Source: Legionella drozanskii LLAP-1 (lineage in GTDB: Bacteria; Pseudomonadota; Gammaproteobacteria; Legionellales; Legionellaceae). From it: a stretch of 64,000 bases of DNA. Position numbers and translations under genes: made by a program. The notes under the pieces are model-generated. The model did no database searches and was not told the origin of the DNA. It saw only the letters and a list, made by a program, of their open reading frames with translations. This document shows, piece by piece, positions 37,846 through 48,532 of this stretch. The stretch covers positions 665,342 to 729,341 of the forward strand of contig NZ_LNXY01000027.1 of assembly GCF_001467585.1 (NCBI RefSeq), read 5' to 3'. The first letter of the stretch is position 1. Each line of letters begins with the position of its first letter.

Positions 37846-38692
37846 ATAGGTGAACTGTCTTTGCTTTTCGTTCTAGGGTTGCGGCATGATTTTCCAAAAT
37901 AGTGACACACCTGTCGGCTAAGTAACTATTATGCATGATTGATAAATGGCCCACATCCTCAATAACGATGAGTGACTTTGGATTTTTTTCGACATATTCA
38001 GTTAAATAGCAATAACTAGGCTCTACGATCTTATCGCGTCGGGCTAAAATAAAATGATAGCTAGCCTGTGATTCCATTACCTCTTTTGCCACTTTTTTCA
38101 AATAGTCGCAACCAATAGCCATTTGACCCACGGAAGTAGAGGCTGAGGTGAGCGGTGGAAGGGCCAAATAAGAACCGCGATAAGGAGTACAGACATTAAT
38201 AACGAAGTGCACTTTAATATCGCCTTCATTCTTTCCTGCTACTTGTGCATCCACTTGCTGAGCATCGAGCCCGCCTCTAGAATGACCTAAAAAACCAACA
38301 TCACTATGACCATTCGTTATAATTTTTTGATAAATCTGCATCCCTTGTTCTTGAATAGAAACCCCTTCAAACCGATTGTCAAAAGTCACATTACAAATAG
38401 CATAGACATAGCTTGGAAGTTTTAGCAGTATATTAATAATGAAGTCATTGAAACCGTCGGGATAATCCGCTGTACCGTGAATAAGGTAAAGGACAATTCC
38501 TTTCTCGCTGAGAACAGATCTGCCTTTTTCAGGTGCTTTAAAATTAGGATTAAGATATAACATGTCATCAGAGCTGGATGTAATCCATTGCAGAGAATGC
38601 TTAATGGCACCAGCATCGATTGGAAGCAAATTGATTATTTGCTGTTTCGTCGGCAACATACCCACAAGTTTATCCCAACTACTACTGTACAT
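37775..38692 (-). CDS. Alpha/beta hydrolase-like protein; possible effector
   Basis: A 305-residue protein with an alpha/beta-hydrolase core: VLYLIHGTADYPDGF (oxyanion strand), nucleophile elbow FLGHSRGGLD (about 134-143), Asp in ARRDKIVEP and His in DVGHLSIM. No signal peptide, so cytosolic or translocated. The tail SLLGEELPEPEMNYRGFQIP is Glu-rich, as in Dot/Icm signals. Substrate unknown. A leader with GGAGGTGAG precedes the ATG. The gene is convergent with, and overlaps, the adenosine deaminase gene. Confidence 0.72.
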   Translation of the reverse strand: MYSSSWDKLVGMLPTKQQIINLLPIDAGAIKHSLQWITSSSDDMLYLNPNFKAPEKGRSVLSEKGIVLYLIHGTADYPDGFNDFIINILLKLPSYVYAICNVTFDNRFEGVSIQEQGMQIYQKIITNGHSDVGFLGHSRGGLDAQQVDAQVAGKNEGDIKVHFVINVCTPYRGSYLALPPLTSASTSVGQMAIGCDYLKKVAKEVMESQASYHFILARRDKIVEPSYCYLTEYVEKNPKSLIVIEDVGHLSIMHNSYLADRCVTILENHAATLERKAKTVHLSNESLLGEELPEPEMNYRGFQIP

Positions 38693-38823
38693 AACTCACC
38701 TCCATTGTGATTCTTTTTATAACAAAATGATAAATATTTATTTATGTTACTCGTTTAATTCGTTGATGGCAAAAAAATTAATAAATTGAGTGGGGTCAGA
38801 GCTAGCTAATATAAGAAAGGTAA

Positions 38824-38842
38824 GGTGGGCCAAGGCCCAACC
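38824..38842. repeat. GGCC-centred imperfect palindrome
   Basis: GGTGGGCC-AA-GGCCCAACC, just downstream of purA. It is the same GGTTGGGCC/GGCCCAACC palindrome that forms the ends of the element at 47609-47906, with one T lost from the left arm. No T-tract. Confidence 0.6.
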
Positions 38843-38849
38843 TATTGAT

Positions 38850-40356
<1,507 letters not shown>

Positions 40357-40510
40357 ATCTAGCCACTCCAATAAAAAAGGGTTAAGCGCACTTAACCCGA
40401 TTTTCAGCAAAATCAATAATTATAATTAGGCTCTATCAACATTTCTACTATTTTGCACGAAAACACATGATTTTCTCTGTTAAATTCGAAATTCAGGTGT
40501 CTTAGCTCAA

Positions 40511-41428
40511 TTAGTGAGCCTGATTTTTAACATTTGTATTAGAACCAGTCAAAGCATGCTTAAAATAATCAAAAAAACTAGAACTTTGATCAAGCACGAA
40601 TAAATCTTGTTTATTATTAAAACTACCTTCATAAGCTTTTAAGCTATGATAAAAACTAAAGAAATCTTTATTTTGACTATAAGCAGCTGAGTAAATAGCT
40701 GCCGCTTCAGCCTGACCACGCGCGCGAATCATTTGTCCTTCACTTTTTGCTTTGGCGAGCATTACAGTAACCTGTGCGTCAGCTGCAGCTTGAATGGCTT
40801 CTGCAGCGGCATTTCCATCCGCGCGATGACGATTAGCGATCTTCTGCATATCCGCACGCATGCGTTGATAGATAGCATTACTAGTGTTTTCAGGTAGCTC
40901 AATTCCTTTAATACGCACATCAACGACAGAAATACCTAATCCGGCCGCTCGCTGCTCTGCATTGCCACGTAAAGACTCCATGACATCATCACGCCCTCCT
41001 GAAACCACTTCAGAAATGGTGCGTTTACCAAATTCAGCGCGTAAAGAGGTATTTAATTGCTGTTCAAGCAGAATTTCAGCCTTCAGCATATTGCCCCCCG
41101 TTGCTTTGTAATAACGGGCTAAATCATCCATTCGCCATTTGACATAATAATCCACAATAACGTCTTTCTTTTCTTTAGTGACGATGCGCGACGATTTAAT
41201 ATCCATGGTAAGAATGCGTGTATCAAAAATACGTACGTTCTCAATAAATGGAGTCTTAATATGTAAACCCGGCCCCAGCACTAAGGCATTGCCTGCTTTA
41301 TCATTTACTAAACGGCCTAAGCGAAGCAAAATACCATGCTGCCCCTGAGTAATAGTAAATACACTCGCTAATACTATCATCAGTATGATAAATGCCAGGA
41401 TGCTTAATATTGTCTTTGTTGCATTCAT
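40511..41428 (-). CDS. hflC: HflC, regulator of FtsH protease
   Basis: SPFH/prohibitin-family protein that, with HflK, forms the cage around FtsH in the inner membrane. The 305 residues have one N-terminal membrane anchor (about 8-28), the SPFH domain and a helical region rich in Ala. Starts 3 bp after hflK. Confidence 0.95.
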   Translation of the reverse strand: MNATKTILSILAFIILMIVLASVFTITQGQHGILLRLGRLVNDKAGNALVLGPGLHIKTPFIENVRIFDTRILTMDIKSSRIVTKEKKDVIVDYYVKWRMDDLARYYKATGGNMLKAEILLEQQLNTSLRAEFGKRTISEVVSGGRDDVMESLRGNAEQRAAGLGISVVDVRIKGIELPENTSNAIYQRMRADMQKIANRHRADGNAAAEAIQAAADAQVTVMLAKAKSEGQMIRARGQAEAAAIYSAAYSQNKDFFSFYHSLKAYEGSFNNKQDLFVLDQSSSFFDYFKHALTGSNTNVKNQAH

Positions 41429-41431
41429 TTA

Positions 41432-42592
41432 CTAATTTCCTCCTGGGCCACTACTATATGTTCTTCTACTAAAATCACGGCTACTTACTGCCAAGCTCTC
41501 AGCTTCAGAGCCTGTTGTCGGTTTAGGATTACCATTTGCGGCTCCCGCCATAGCAGCGGCTTTAGGCAGCAAGTTATCCGTATTTGCCAATTTATCGAGT
41601 GGTAAGTACAAGATATTATTGGCTTTATTATCGACAATAATCGTAGAGCTGTTACTTAAAACCTGCTGCATCATATCCAAATACATACGTTGAGAAGTGA
41701 CCACTGGCGCTTGCACATATTGCGGTAGCAAAGCCAAAAATTCAGCGACCTCTCCTTTAGATCGAAGTACAACTTGCTGAGCAAACGCTTGAGCTTCTTC
41801 AATGATTCGTCTGGCATTTCCCTCGGCGATAGGAACAACACGTGCTTGATAAGCGAATGCTTGTTCTTTAAATCGCTTTTCATCCTCTTGCGCTTTAATC
41901 GCATCATCAAACGCATCTTGCACATTTTCAGGAGCACGAGCAGGTTGGGGCGATACGTTTACAATCACAATGCCTGTTTTATATTTCTCAAGAATTCGAG
42001 TCAGCGAGTCTTGAACATTAGCTCCCCAAGCTTCACGGCCCTCGGTGATAATTTGATCCAAGGTTGTCGTTCCAACAACCTGGCGCAACGCACTTGAAGT
42101 GGCCTGCTGCAAACTTTCCTGTGGATCGGCAACATTGAATAAATAGGCTTGTAAATCACCGATGCGATACTGCACTGCTAAGGAAACGGATACGAGATTT
42201 TCATCTTTGGTTAACATTTGAGCTGAATAAGAATAATCCGAAACTCGCTCTACATTTTTTACAATTTTTGAAAAAATAATACGAGGAATCCAATGTGGTC
42301 CAGGACCCACTGTATCAACATATTTGCCAAAACGAAGAATTGCAGCCTGTTCACCTTCGTCAACAATAAAGATTCCGGACAAGGCCCATAAGATAAAAAT
42401 AATTAAAGCAGCCATCAGGATCAATAATCCGCCACTTCTATTCGTGGGAGGAGAGTCATCAGATTTATTTGAACCACCAAAAAAAGTTTTCTTTAGTTTT
42501 TCTTGAAAACGTTTTAATGCTTCATCTAAATCAGGTGGCTGATTTTTTCCACTCCATGGATCTTTGCCTTTATCTGGCTCATTCCAACCCAT
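41432..42592 (-). CDS. hflK: HflK, regulator of FtsH protease
   Basis: Partner of HflC. The 386 residues begin with MGWNEPDKGKDPWSGK, the Gly/Pro-rich HflK N-terminus, followed by a single membrane segment (about 53-75), an SPFH domain, an Ala-rich coiled coil and a Gly/Ser-rich tail. First gene of hflK-hflC-DUF2065-purA; no hfq-hflX upstream, the next gene being an ankyrin protein. Confidence 0.96.
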   Translation of the reverse strand: MGWNEPDKGKDPWSGKNQPPDLDEALKRFQEKLKKTFFGGSNKSDDSPPTNRSGGLLILMAALIIFILWALSGIFIVDEGEQAAILRFGKYVDTVGPGPHWIPRIIFSKIVKNVERVSDYSYSAQMLTKDENLVSVSLAVQYRIGDLQAYLFNVADPQESLQQATSSALRQVVGTTTLDQIITEGREAWGANVQDSLTRILEKYKTGIVIVNVSPQPARAPENVQDAFDDAIKAQEDEKRFKEQAFAYQARVVPIAEGNARRIIEEAQAFAQQVVLRSKGEVAEFLALLPQYVQAPVVTSQRMYLDMMQQVLSNSSTIIVDNKANNILYLPLDKLANTDNLLPKAAAMAGAANGNPKPTTGSEAESLAVSSRDFSRRTYSSGPGGN

Positions 42593-42705
42593 TATCTCCC
42601 CCCGCCTTTTACACAGAAAACTAGAATTCTATGGGGTATGCTTAGTTTAAGCAAGTAAATGACTAATATACCCATCAACTGCAATGCTATTTAAGACTAT
42701 CTCTA

Positions 42706-44178
42706 TCAAAATGGATTAAATAAATTCTCGTGAGTGGGGGTAGGTTCTCCATACATTGCATTAATTACTGTTCGTGTGGTCGTTGTCTCATTGCCTACTT
42801 TTCCTGAGTACTCACGCACCTGGTCAATGTTTGTACACTCACCTAAAGTCAAATTTCGATACATGGTGCTTGCTGGGTTTCTAAAAAGTCCACAAGTAAC
42901 ACCATAACGCCAAGTAAACTGTGCAAATTCACGCTCCCATGGCTTATAATCCAATTCTTCTCCATTTAAATTAATTTCTTCTCTTTGCTCACTAGCCTGG
43001 TCTTCGGCCGATATTTCTTCATTTGAACGATTCGTTGCGATCGACTCTAGGGGTTGAAATTCATTGTGTATAAAAGCAGGAGGTATATTTGATTCAGGAC
43101 CATCGTATACTAAGGCTTCGACTCGAAACGCTTCGTCGCAATTTAGTCCCAATAAATGCCATATCCATTGCAAGGAGGAATAGCGCCAAAAAAGGTGCAG
43201 CCAGGTGTTCGCATAAATAATATCGTGTAAAGGATTGTTTTTATCATGGCAAGCCCGAACAAATAAGACAGCAGAATTTCCTGATTGTTTCTTGTATTCT
43301 TTCACCTGATCGATTAATGCAAAACGATTTTTTATTAATAAGCTTCTGAAGCCTTCATCTCGAGGCGCTTTAGCGCCATGACAAAGCAACATGGCAATGC
43401 CATATAAAGCCTCTTGTGGTTTTTCCTGATTTTTTAAGCGCTTACAAAGCAAATCAATGGCCCTATCAGATTCACTATTTTCAGCTTGCAGATCTAAACA
43501 ATTTTTGCCCGCAGTTGCAAATAACAAAACTTCTAATGATTTTATTGTGCCTAACCGAGCGGCGAGTAACAGCGGCGTTTCTCTTAATCGACCGCAGGGG
43601 TTATCGACGATGGCACCATTCTCAAGCAAATAATAAGTTGCCTCGGGAAAATTAGTTGCCACTGCTTGATGCAAGGGTTGTATTGTTAGGGTTTGACCCT
43701 GGACTAGTATTTGATTTGGCGCATTCACATCAATTTTAAATCCGCGCCGAAGAAGAGTACTTAAAATTGAGGCATTTCCGGTACTTATAGCCCGAGATAA
43801 TAGGGTCCGACCAGTAATAAGCTCAGGGAAATCTAATTCGACTTTTCGCCGAGCTTCGCTTTCCTCATCCGAGTCCTGAAAAAAAAGTGGAAACAAATCT
43901 AATTTCTTCAATCTCAATAACAAATGGATTGAGCAATCTAAGTTAAAATCTGCCCCCATAGAAAGAAGCATTTTTATATGGTTTTTCCTACAGGGCTTTC
44001 CCAATCCTACCTCATGAATATGAATGAGATAATTGAGTACTGTAATTTGCTCAGTCTCTTTAAAAAGAAATCTTCGCTCAAAAAAATTTTTATCAGCTGA
44101 TGCTTCCTTATGGATAAACGCTTCAAAAACCTTTTCCCCTAACTCGATAGCCCGCTCTAACTCTGCAAAAGATTTCAT
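42706..44178 (-). CDS. Ankyrin-repeat protein, probable Dot/Icm effector
   Basis: A 490-residue soluble protein with several ankyrin-type repeats, clearest in TGRTLLSRAISTGNASILS (about 136-154), PLHQAVATNFPEATYYLLENGA (split across a turn) and ETPLLLAARLGTIKSLEVLL. The C-terminal half (about 270-490) contains no recognised domain, is rich in Trp and acidic residues, and ends PTHENLFNPF. Legionella species encode many ankyrin effectors. One near hflK in L. pneumophila (AnkC/LegA12, from memory) may be the ortholog, but I did not verify it. Monocistronic between hflK and trmB. Confidence 0.75.
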   Translation of the reverse strand: MKSFAELERAIELGEKVFEAFIHKEASADKNFFERRFLFKETEQITVLNYLIHIHEVGLGKPCRKNHIKMLLSMGADFNLDCSIHLLLRLKKLDLFPLFFQDSDEESEARRKVELDFPELITGRTLLSRAISTGNASILSTLLRRGFKIDVNAPNQILVQGQTLTIQPLHQAVATNFPEATYYLLENGAIVDNPCGRLRETPLLLAARLGTIKSLEVLLFATAGKNCLDLQAENSESDRAIDLLCKRLKNQEKPQEALYGIAMLLCHGAKAPRDEGFRSLLIKNRFALIDQVKEYKKQSGNSAVLFVRACHDKNNPLHDIIYANTWLHLFWRYSSLQWIWHLLGLNCDEAFRVEALVYDGPESNIPPAFIHNEFQPLESIATNRSNEEISAEDQASEQREEINLNGEELDYKPWEREFAQFTWRYGVTCGLFRNPASTMYRNLTLGECTNIDQVREYSGKVGNETTTTRTVINAMYGEPTPTHENLFNPF

Positions 44179-44236
44179 AAACTAAGTCCTCTTTCTTACA
44201 ACAATAGGTTAAGCATTTGCATGAAGAAATCAGTCA

Positions 44237-44917
44237 TTATTTTTGAACTTGTTTGGTATAAATTAAGTCCCACACTCCGTGACCTAAGCGATTTCCTCGT
44301 TGTTCAAATTTAGTTAATGGTCTTGTATTAGGTCGTGGTGAAAATCCACCATCAGCCTGTGTATTTATTAATAACGTTTCCTGCGACAAAACAGTTTGCA
44401 TATGCTCTGCGTAATCTTGCCAATCTGTAGCACAATGAATAAAACCACCGACTTGAAGTCGGTCTACTAATAATTTAATAAATTCGGATTGGACTAAGCG
44501 CCGCTTATGATGGCGTTTTTTATGCCAAGGATCGGGAAAGAAAATTTGGATCCCCGCTAAAGAATCACTCATAAAATAGTGTTTAAACACCTCTACCGCA
44601 TCATGAGAAACAACTCTTACATTAGTCATTTCCTGATCGTGCAAATCGGCAACCAAACTTCCCACGCCTGCTCTATGCACCTCAATACCGATAAAATTAA
44701 GCTCAGGTTGTTGTTGCGCCATGGCAACTAAAGAAGCGCCCATACCAAAACCAATCTCAACGACTGTTTTAGCCTCTCTTTTAAAGACTGCCGACAAATC
44801 CCATGGCGTACTGGGCAAAGCTAATTCATAATCACTAAGAAAATGGTCTAAGGCCAACTGTTGTCGATTGCTTACTCTACCGCCGCGTAAAACAAAGCTC
44901 TTAATGGTTCGTTGCAT
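44237..44917 (-). CDS. trmB: tRNA (guanine-N7)-methyltransferase
   Basis: Makes m7G46 in tRNA using SAM. The 226 residues have the SAM motif EIGFGMGASLV (about 56-66), GIEVHRAGVG, and the TrmB signature FFPDPWHKKRHHKRR. Normal length. Divergent from rpmB across about 330 bp. A TATAAT-type -10 on the minus strand (44944-44949) probably belongs to it. Confidence 0.96.
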   Translation of the reverse strand: MQRTIKSFVLRGGRVSNRQQLALDHFLSDYELALPSTPWDLSAVFKREAKTVVEIGFGMGASLVAMAQQQPELNFIGIEVHRAGVGSLVADLHDQEMTNVRVVSHDAVEVFKHYFMSDSLAGIQIFFPDPWHKKRHHKRRLVQSEFIKLLVDRLQVGGFIHCATDWQDYAEHMQTVLSQETLLINTQADGGFSPRPNTRPLTKFEQRGNRLGHGVWDLIYTKQVQK

Positions 44918-45094
44918 GGTTCTACTCTCTTTGATTTGAGCAGATTATACTCATTTATATTTATTTTGCGATCATTTAAACTCTAAGTGGAAAAAATTTA
45001 TGCAAATTCCTGTAAATTAGATGTGAGGAGCTCCCTTTCTGCTTTGTTTTTTATCTTTTTTCACGATCAAAATGACAGGAAAGAAGATAAGATC

Positions 45095-45123
45095 TTGCAT
45101 AATTCGGCGTTTTTTGCTATAAA
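45095..45123 (+). promoter_or_regulatory. Probable sigma-70 promoter of rpmB-rpmG
   Basis: TTGCAT, 17-bp spacer, TATAAA, giving a leader of about 120 nt before rpmB. Strong match by eye. The rest of the 332-bp trmB-rpmB gap shows no gene. Confidence 0.65.
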
Positions 45124-45248
45124 ACCGCACTTGTATTCACACCCGACTGATTTGTCTGGCTTGTGTTGGAAATTCGCAATAACACAAGACGCGATGTCCC
45201 GATTTATACAAAGCTGACTTAAATCTACGAACACTTTGGAGTAACAAT

Positions 45249-45485
45249 ATGTCAAGAGTATGTCAGGTTACTGGTAAGCGACCAGCAACAGGCAATAATG
45301 TCTCTCACGCTAATAACAAAACTAAGCGACGCTTTTTACCTAATATTAAACGGCATCGTTTTTGGGTTGAAGAAGAAAAAAGATTCGTATGCCTGAAGGT
45401 AAGTACCAAAGGTATGCGTATTATTGATAAACTAGGAATTAAAGCTGTTCTCGAAATGCTTCGAGCTAAAGGCGAAAAAGTTTAA
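45249..45485 (+). CDS. rpmB: 50S ribosomal protein L28
   Basis: 78 residues beginning [20 protein letters not shown], the L28 signature, with [17 protein letters not shown] precedes the start by 7 nt. It is followed 17 bp later by rpmG, the usual pair. Confidence 0.98.
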   Translation: MSRVCQVTGKRPATGNNVSHANNKTKRRFLPNIKRHRFWVEEEKRFVCLKVSTKGMRIIDKLGIKAVLEMLRAKGEKV

Positions 45486-45502
45486 TTTATTGAGGAAATA
45501 CC

Positions 45503-45667
45503 ATGGCCGCTGTTACTGTTAAAGTCAAAATGGAATCAACCGCTGGTACCGGTTACTACTACACTACCACCAAGAATCCACGTAATCATCCGGAAAAAAT
45601 GGAATTAAAAAAATACGATCCCGTGATTCGTAAGTACGTTATTTTTAAAGAGAAAAAAGTTAAGTAA
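45503..45667 (+). CDS. rpmG: 50S ribosomal protein L33
   Basis: 54 codons: starts [20 protein letters not shown], contains [20 protein letters not shown] and ends KEKKVK. This is the short L33 without the zinc-binding Cys pairs. TGAGGAA precedes the ATG. The second gene of the rpmB-rpmG operon. Confidence 0.97.
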   Translation: MAAVTVKVKMESTAGTGYYYTTTKNPRNHPEKMELKKYDPVIRKYVIFKEKKVK

Positions 45668-45676
45668 TATCAATAG

Positions 45677-45707
45677 AGTCATCTCGAGCGCCTAGCAAGA
45701 GATGACT
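45677..45707 (+). terminator. Hairpin after rpmG
   Basis: Perfect 9-bp stem AGTCATCTC/GAGATGACT with a 13-nt loop, 10 bp after the rpmG stop. The T-tract is weak (TAT). Confidence 0.55.
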
Positions 45708-45864
45708 TATACGCTTAAAATACCTCCTCTAAATCCCAAGCAGATAGACTTAAAAACCAATACGATCGCGTTTTGGTTATGAATTGTGCCAAATTCCTAC
45801 TGGATAATCCCCCCGAATCGGTTAAACTTAAGAAAAGGCGAGGAAAATAACAAAGAGGATTTGC

Positions 45865-47259
45865 ATGAAACCGTCGTTGCAACTGAATATCAATCAACAT
45901 CTAACGCTTACCCCACAACTACAACAAGCCATTCGTCTGCTTCAATTATCCACACTAGATTTGCAACAGGAGATCCAACAAGTCGTTGAATCTAATCCCA
46001 TGCTCGAAATCACTCCTAATGAGGAGAAAGAAGAAAATCGGCAAGAAACCAAACAAAGTACTGATGAATTTGCCGATTTCCAATGGTCACAGCTTTACAA
46101 CAATTCCAGCAAGAGAACTAATTTTGATGAGCTGGATTTTAACTATGAAAACCTCTATTCGACTACGACCAATTTACAAGATCATTTACGGTGGCAATTA
46201 GATTTGACGCCGATGAGTGATGTTGATCGAGTTATCGCCACCTCCATTATTGATGCGATTGATGATGACGGCTTTCTTACTTTGTCATTATTCGAATTAC
46301 ATGCAAGTTTAGACAGTGAAACACATCCCTTAGATATGGAAGAAATAGAAGCGGTCCGTCATCGTTTGCAACATTTTGATCCAGTTGGCTGCGCTTCTTA
46401 TAATTTAGCTGAAACCTTGTTAATTCAACTAAAGCAACTCCCTATTGCTAATGCTGATGTGAATTTAGCAAAACGAATTATTCACGATGATATTGCCTTG
46501 CTCGGTCAACACAACTATCGACAGCTAATGAAAAACCATCAATCCAATGAAATACATCTGGATAAGGCACTGCAAATTATTCAACGCTTAAACCCCAAAC
46601 CCGGCAACTTAATTCAACAAGAAGTTACCGAATACATTGTTCCTGACATTACCGTAAAAAAAATTAATGGTAGCTGGCAAGCCACCTTAAATCCGAATAC
46701 CCTACCGCGGCTGAGTATTAATAATCACTATGCATCGCTTATTCAACGAGCAGACAATAGTGCTGATAATCAATTCTTGAAAAATAATTTACAAGAAGCT
46801 CGTTGGTTTTTGAAAAGTATTCAAAGCCGACAAGAAACTTTACTCAAAGTCGCTCGATGTATTGTAGAGTATCAACAAGACTTTTTAGAACATGGTGAAG
46901 AAGCAATGAAGCCGCTTATCTTAAATGACGTGGCCCTTGCTTTAGATATGCATGAGTCGACTATTTCTCGAGTCACCACACAGAAATTTATGCATACCCC
47001 TCGAGGAGTCTTTGAGTTAAAATACTTTTTCTCAAGCCATGTGGCTACAGCGAGTGGCGGAGAATGTTCATCCACAGCGATTCGTGCAGTCATTAAGAAA
47101 TTGATTGCGGCAGAAAATCGGAAAAAACCGTTGAGTGATAGTAAAATCGCCCAGTTAATTGGTGAGCAAGGTATTAAAGTCGCACGCCGGACTGTTGCCA
47201 AATACCGCGAAGCAATGGGTATCGCCCCGTCCAATGAACGTAAAACAATCCGTAGTTAG
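45865..47259 (+). CDS. rpoN: RNA polymerase sigma-54 factor
   Basis: Alternative sigma factor for enhancer-dependent promoters (flagella, nitrogen and other regulons). The 464 residues have the Gln-rich activator-binding region I (LQLNINQHLTLTPQLQQAIR), an acidic region II, core-binding and HTH regions, and the RpoN box ARRTVAKYRE (about 440-449). It is followed by hpf, a conserved neighbour. Confidence 0.96.
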   Translation: MKPSLQLNINQHLTLTPQLQQAIRLLQLSTLDLQQEIQQVVESNPMLEITPNEEKEENRQETKQSTDEFADFQWSQLYNNSSKRTNFDELDFNYENLYSTTTNLQDHLRWQLDLTPMSDVDRVIATSIIDAIDDDGFLTLSLFELHASLDSETHPLDMEEIEAVRHRLQHFDPVGCASYNLAETLLIQLKQLPIANADVNLAKRIIHDDIALLGQHNYRQLMKNHQSNEIHLDKALQIIQRLNPKPGNLIQQEVTEYIVPDITVKKINGSWQATLNPNTLPRLSINNHYASLIQRADNSADNQFLKNNLQEARWFLKSIQSRQETLLKVARCIVEYQQDFLEHGEEAMKPLILNDVALALDMHESTISRVTTQKFMHTPRGVFELKYFFSSHVATASGGECSSTAIRAVIKKLIAAENRKKPLSDSKIAQLIGEQGIKVARRTVAKYREAMGIAPSNERKTIRS

Positions 47260-47285
47260 ATTACTTTTTTTTGAAGGAGAACGTT

Positions 47286-47582
47286 ATGCAGATCAACTTC
47301 ACAGGTCATAATATCGAAGTCACCGCCGCTTTGAGATCTTATGCTCAGGATAAATTGAATAAACTAGAAAAACATTTCGATAAAATCACTTCCATTCATG
47401 TGATATTCGATGTAGAAAAACTAAGTCAGGTTGTCGAAGCCTCTGTCATGATTGCAAAAGGCGAATTGTATGCGCGCTCCGAATCCGAAGACATGTATGC
47501 ATCAATCGATTCTTTAATTGACAAATTAGATAGACAGTTGATAAAGCATAAAGAAAAAATCCGCGATCATCATCGCGATTAA
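47286..47582 (+). CDS. hpf: Short ribosome hibernation-promoting factor (HPF/YhbH)
   Basis: Binds the 30S decoding region of stationary-phase ribosomes. The 98 residues (from the ATG at 47286, AAGGAG 8 nt upstream) begin MQINFTGHNIEVTAALR and continue with the beta-alpha HPF fold. No dimerisation domain, so the short form. It belongs to the rpoN-hpf-ptsN set. The repeat element begins 27 bp after its stop. Confidence 0.93.
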   Translation: MQINFTGHNIEVTAALRSYAQDKLNKLEKHFDKITSIHVIFDVEKLSQVVEASVMIAKGELYARSESEDMYASIDSLIDKLDRQLIKHKEKIRDHHRD

Positions 47583-47608
47583 CGCCATCTAATCTGAGTC
47601 AAGTAGTG

Positions 47609-47906
47609 GGTTGGGCCTTGGCCCTGAGGTATCGTCACTTTTTTTGAATAATATTTCGAGCCAAATCCAGTATTTTACTGAACCATGCAGCCTGAGGAGG
47701 AGCGTCAGCGACGTCTCGAAGGCCTGTCCTGAGGTACTCGAAAGGGCCTGTCCTGAGGCAGCACCAAGGCTTCGAGACAGCGCTACGCGCACCCGAGCAT
47801 CCTGAGGCTCTCGAAGGACTCAGCCCGAACGGAGTGAGCTACTGATTGGAGCAACAGCTATTTTTGTTCAAACAAAAGTGACGATACCACAGGCCAAGGC
47901 CCAACC
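47609..47906. mobile_element. MITE-like element with about 40-bp terminal inverted repeats and a GC-rich repeat core
   Basis: The left end (47609-47650) reads GGTTGGGCCTTGGCC, then a GGTATCGTCACTTTT block. The right end (47864-47906) is its inverted copy with a few mismatches and one indel. Between them is a GC-rich block (about 47690-47835) unlike its AT-rich surroundings, with two copies of GGCCTGTCCTGAGG 24 bp apart and several CTCGAAGG/CTTCGAG palindromes of a type I recall from repeats in many bacteria. It encodes no transposase. No clear target-site duplication. The whole 298 bp could fold as one long hairpin. Confidence 0.7.
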
Positions 47907-48009
47907 TTCCACGGAATTGGATATGAACTGTTAATGATTATTCTTCTCTGCTTGTCAGCAAAGTTTAAGACACGTTAAAATACTTTAGCTCTTATTATGG
48001 TCAGTAAAT

Positions 48010-48474
48010 ATGCATATTAGTCAACTAATCAATGTAAACACCGTTTATATTGACAGTATTTCACAAAGCAAAATGGCTGTACTTCTAAAGCTCAGCCAAT
48101 TAGTCAGTCAAAATCATCCCCATCTTAATCCGCAAGAATTATTTGATGCTTATTGGAAACGAGAATGTTTAGGAAGTACTGCGATAGGTCAAGGAGTTGC
48201 AATCCCACATATTCGCACAGCCGCATTAATCAAACCGCAAGGCTGCGTGATCCGATTATTAAATCCGGTTGATTTTGGGGCAGAAGATAAACAGCCCATC
48301 GATTTAATTATTGGTCTATTGGTTCCGCAGGAACAAGTTGATCAGCATCTAAAAATACTCGCTGCAATCATTAAGCAATTCAGCATTTCTTCTTTTCGTG
48401 AGGCTTGTCGGCGGATAAATGAACAGGAAGAATTTTATAATTTATTAATTTCAGCAGAAGAGTTGCCTGCTTAA
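48010..48474 (+). CDS. ptsN: PTS IIA-like nitrogen-regulatory protein
   Basis: Phosphoryl acceptor of the nitrogen PTS, regulating K+ and nitrogen or stress responses. The 154 residues match EIIA-Ntr, with the phosphorylated His67 in GVAIPHIR and the DLIIGLLVP strand. It normally follows hpf closely; here the two are 427 bp apart because of the inserted repeat element. No rapZ or hprK is seen nearby. Confidence 0.93.
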   Translation: MHISQLINVNTVYIDSISQSKMAVLLKLSQLVSQNHPHLNPQELFDAYWKRECLGSTAIGQGVAIPHIRTAALIKPQGCVIRLLNPVDFGAEDKQPIDLIIGLLVPQEQVDQHLKILAAIIKQFSISSFREACRRINEQEEFYNLLISAEELPA

Positions 48475-48504
48475 TGTAAGTTGAGTCAAGACCCAACTTA
48501 CATT
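48473..48504 (+). terminator. Strong palindrome at the ptsN 3' end
   Basis: Perfect 11-bp stem AATGTAAGTTG/CAACTTACATT with a 10-nt spacer, overlapping the ptsN stop codon. The spacer and inner stem read TTGAGTC..GACCCAA, a degenerate version of the GGCC-centred palindromes at 38824 and 47609. Lacks a T-run. Lies between convergent genes. Confidence 0.5.
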
Positions 48505-48532
48505 CAACAATGCAATAACGCCAGCCTATTTA

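Noticed and set aside
38785-38815. GGGGTCAGAGCTAGC near purA as an insertion-sequence end
   Set aside because: Resembles a motif of some REP-type elements, but no partner end or transposase was found.
45715-45900. 61-codon minus-strand frame over the rpoN start
   Set aside because: Overlaps the rpoN leader and N-terminus in antisense and lacks a ribosome-binding site.
47589-47805. Short open frames on both strands inside the repeat element
   Set aside because: They consist of the repeat's own palindromic GC-rich sequence; such pseudo-ORFs recur wherever this repeat type occurs.
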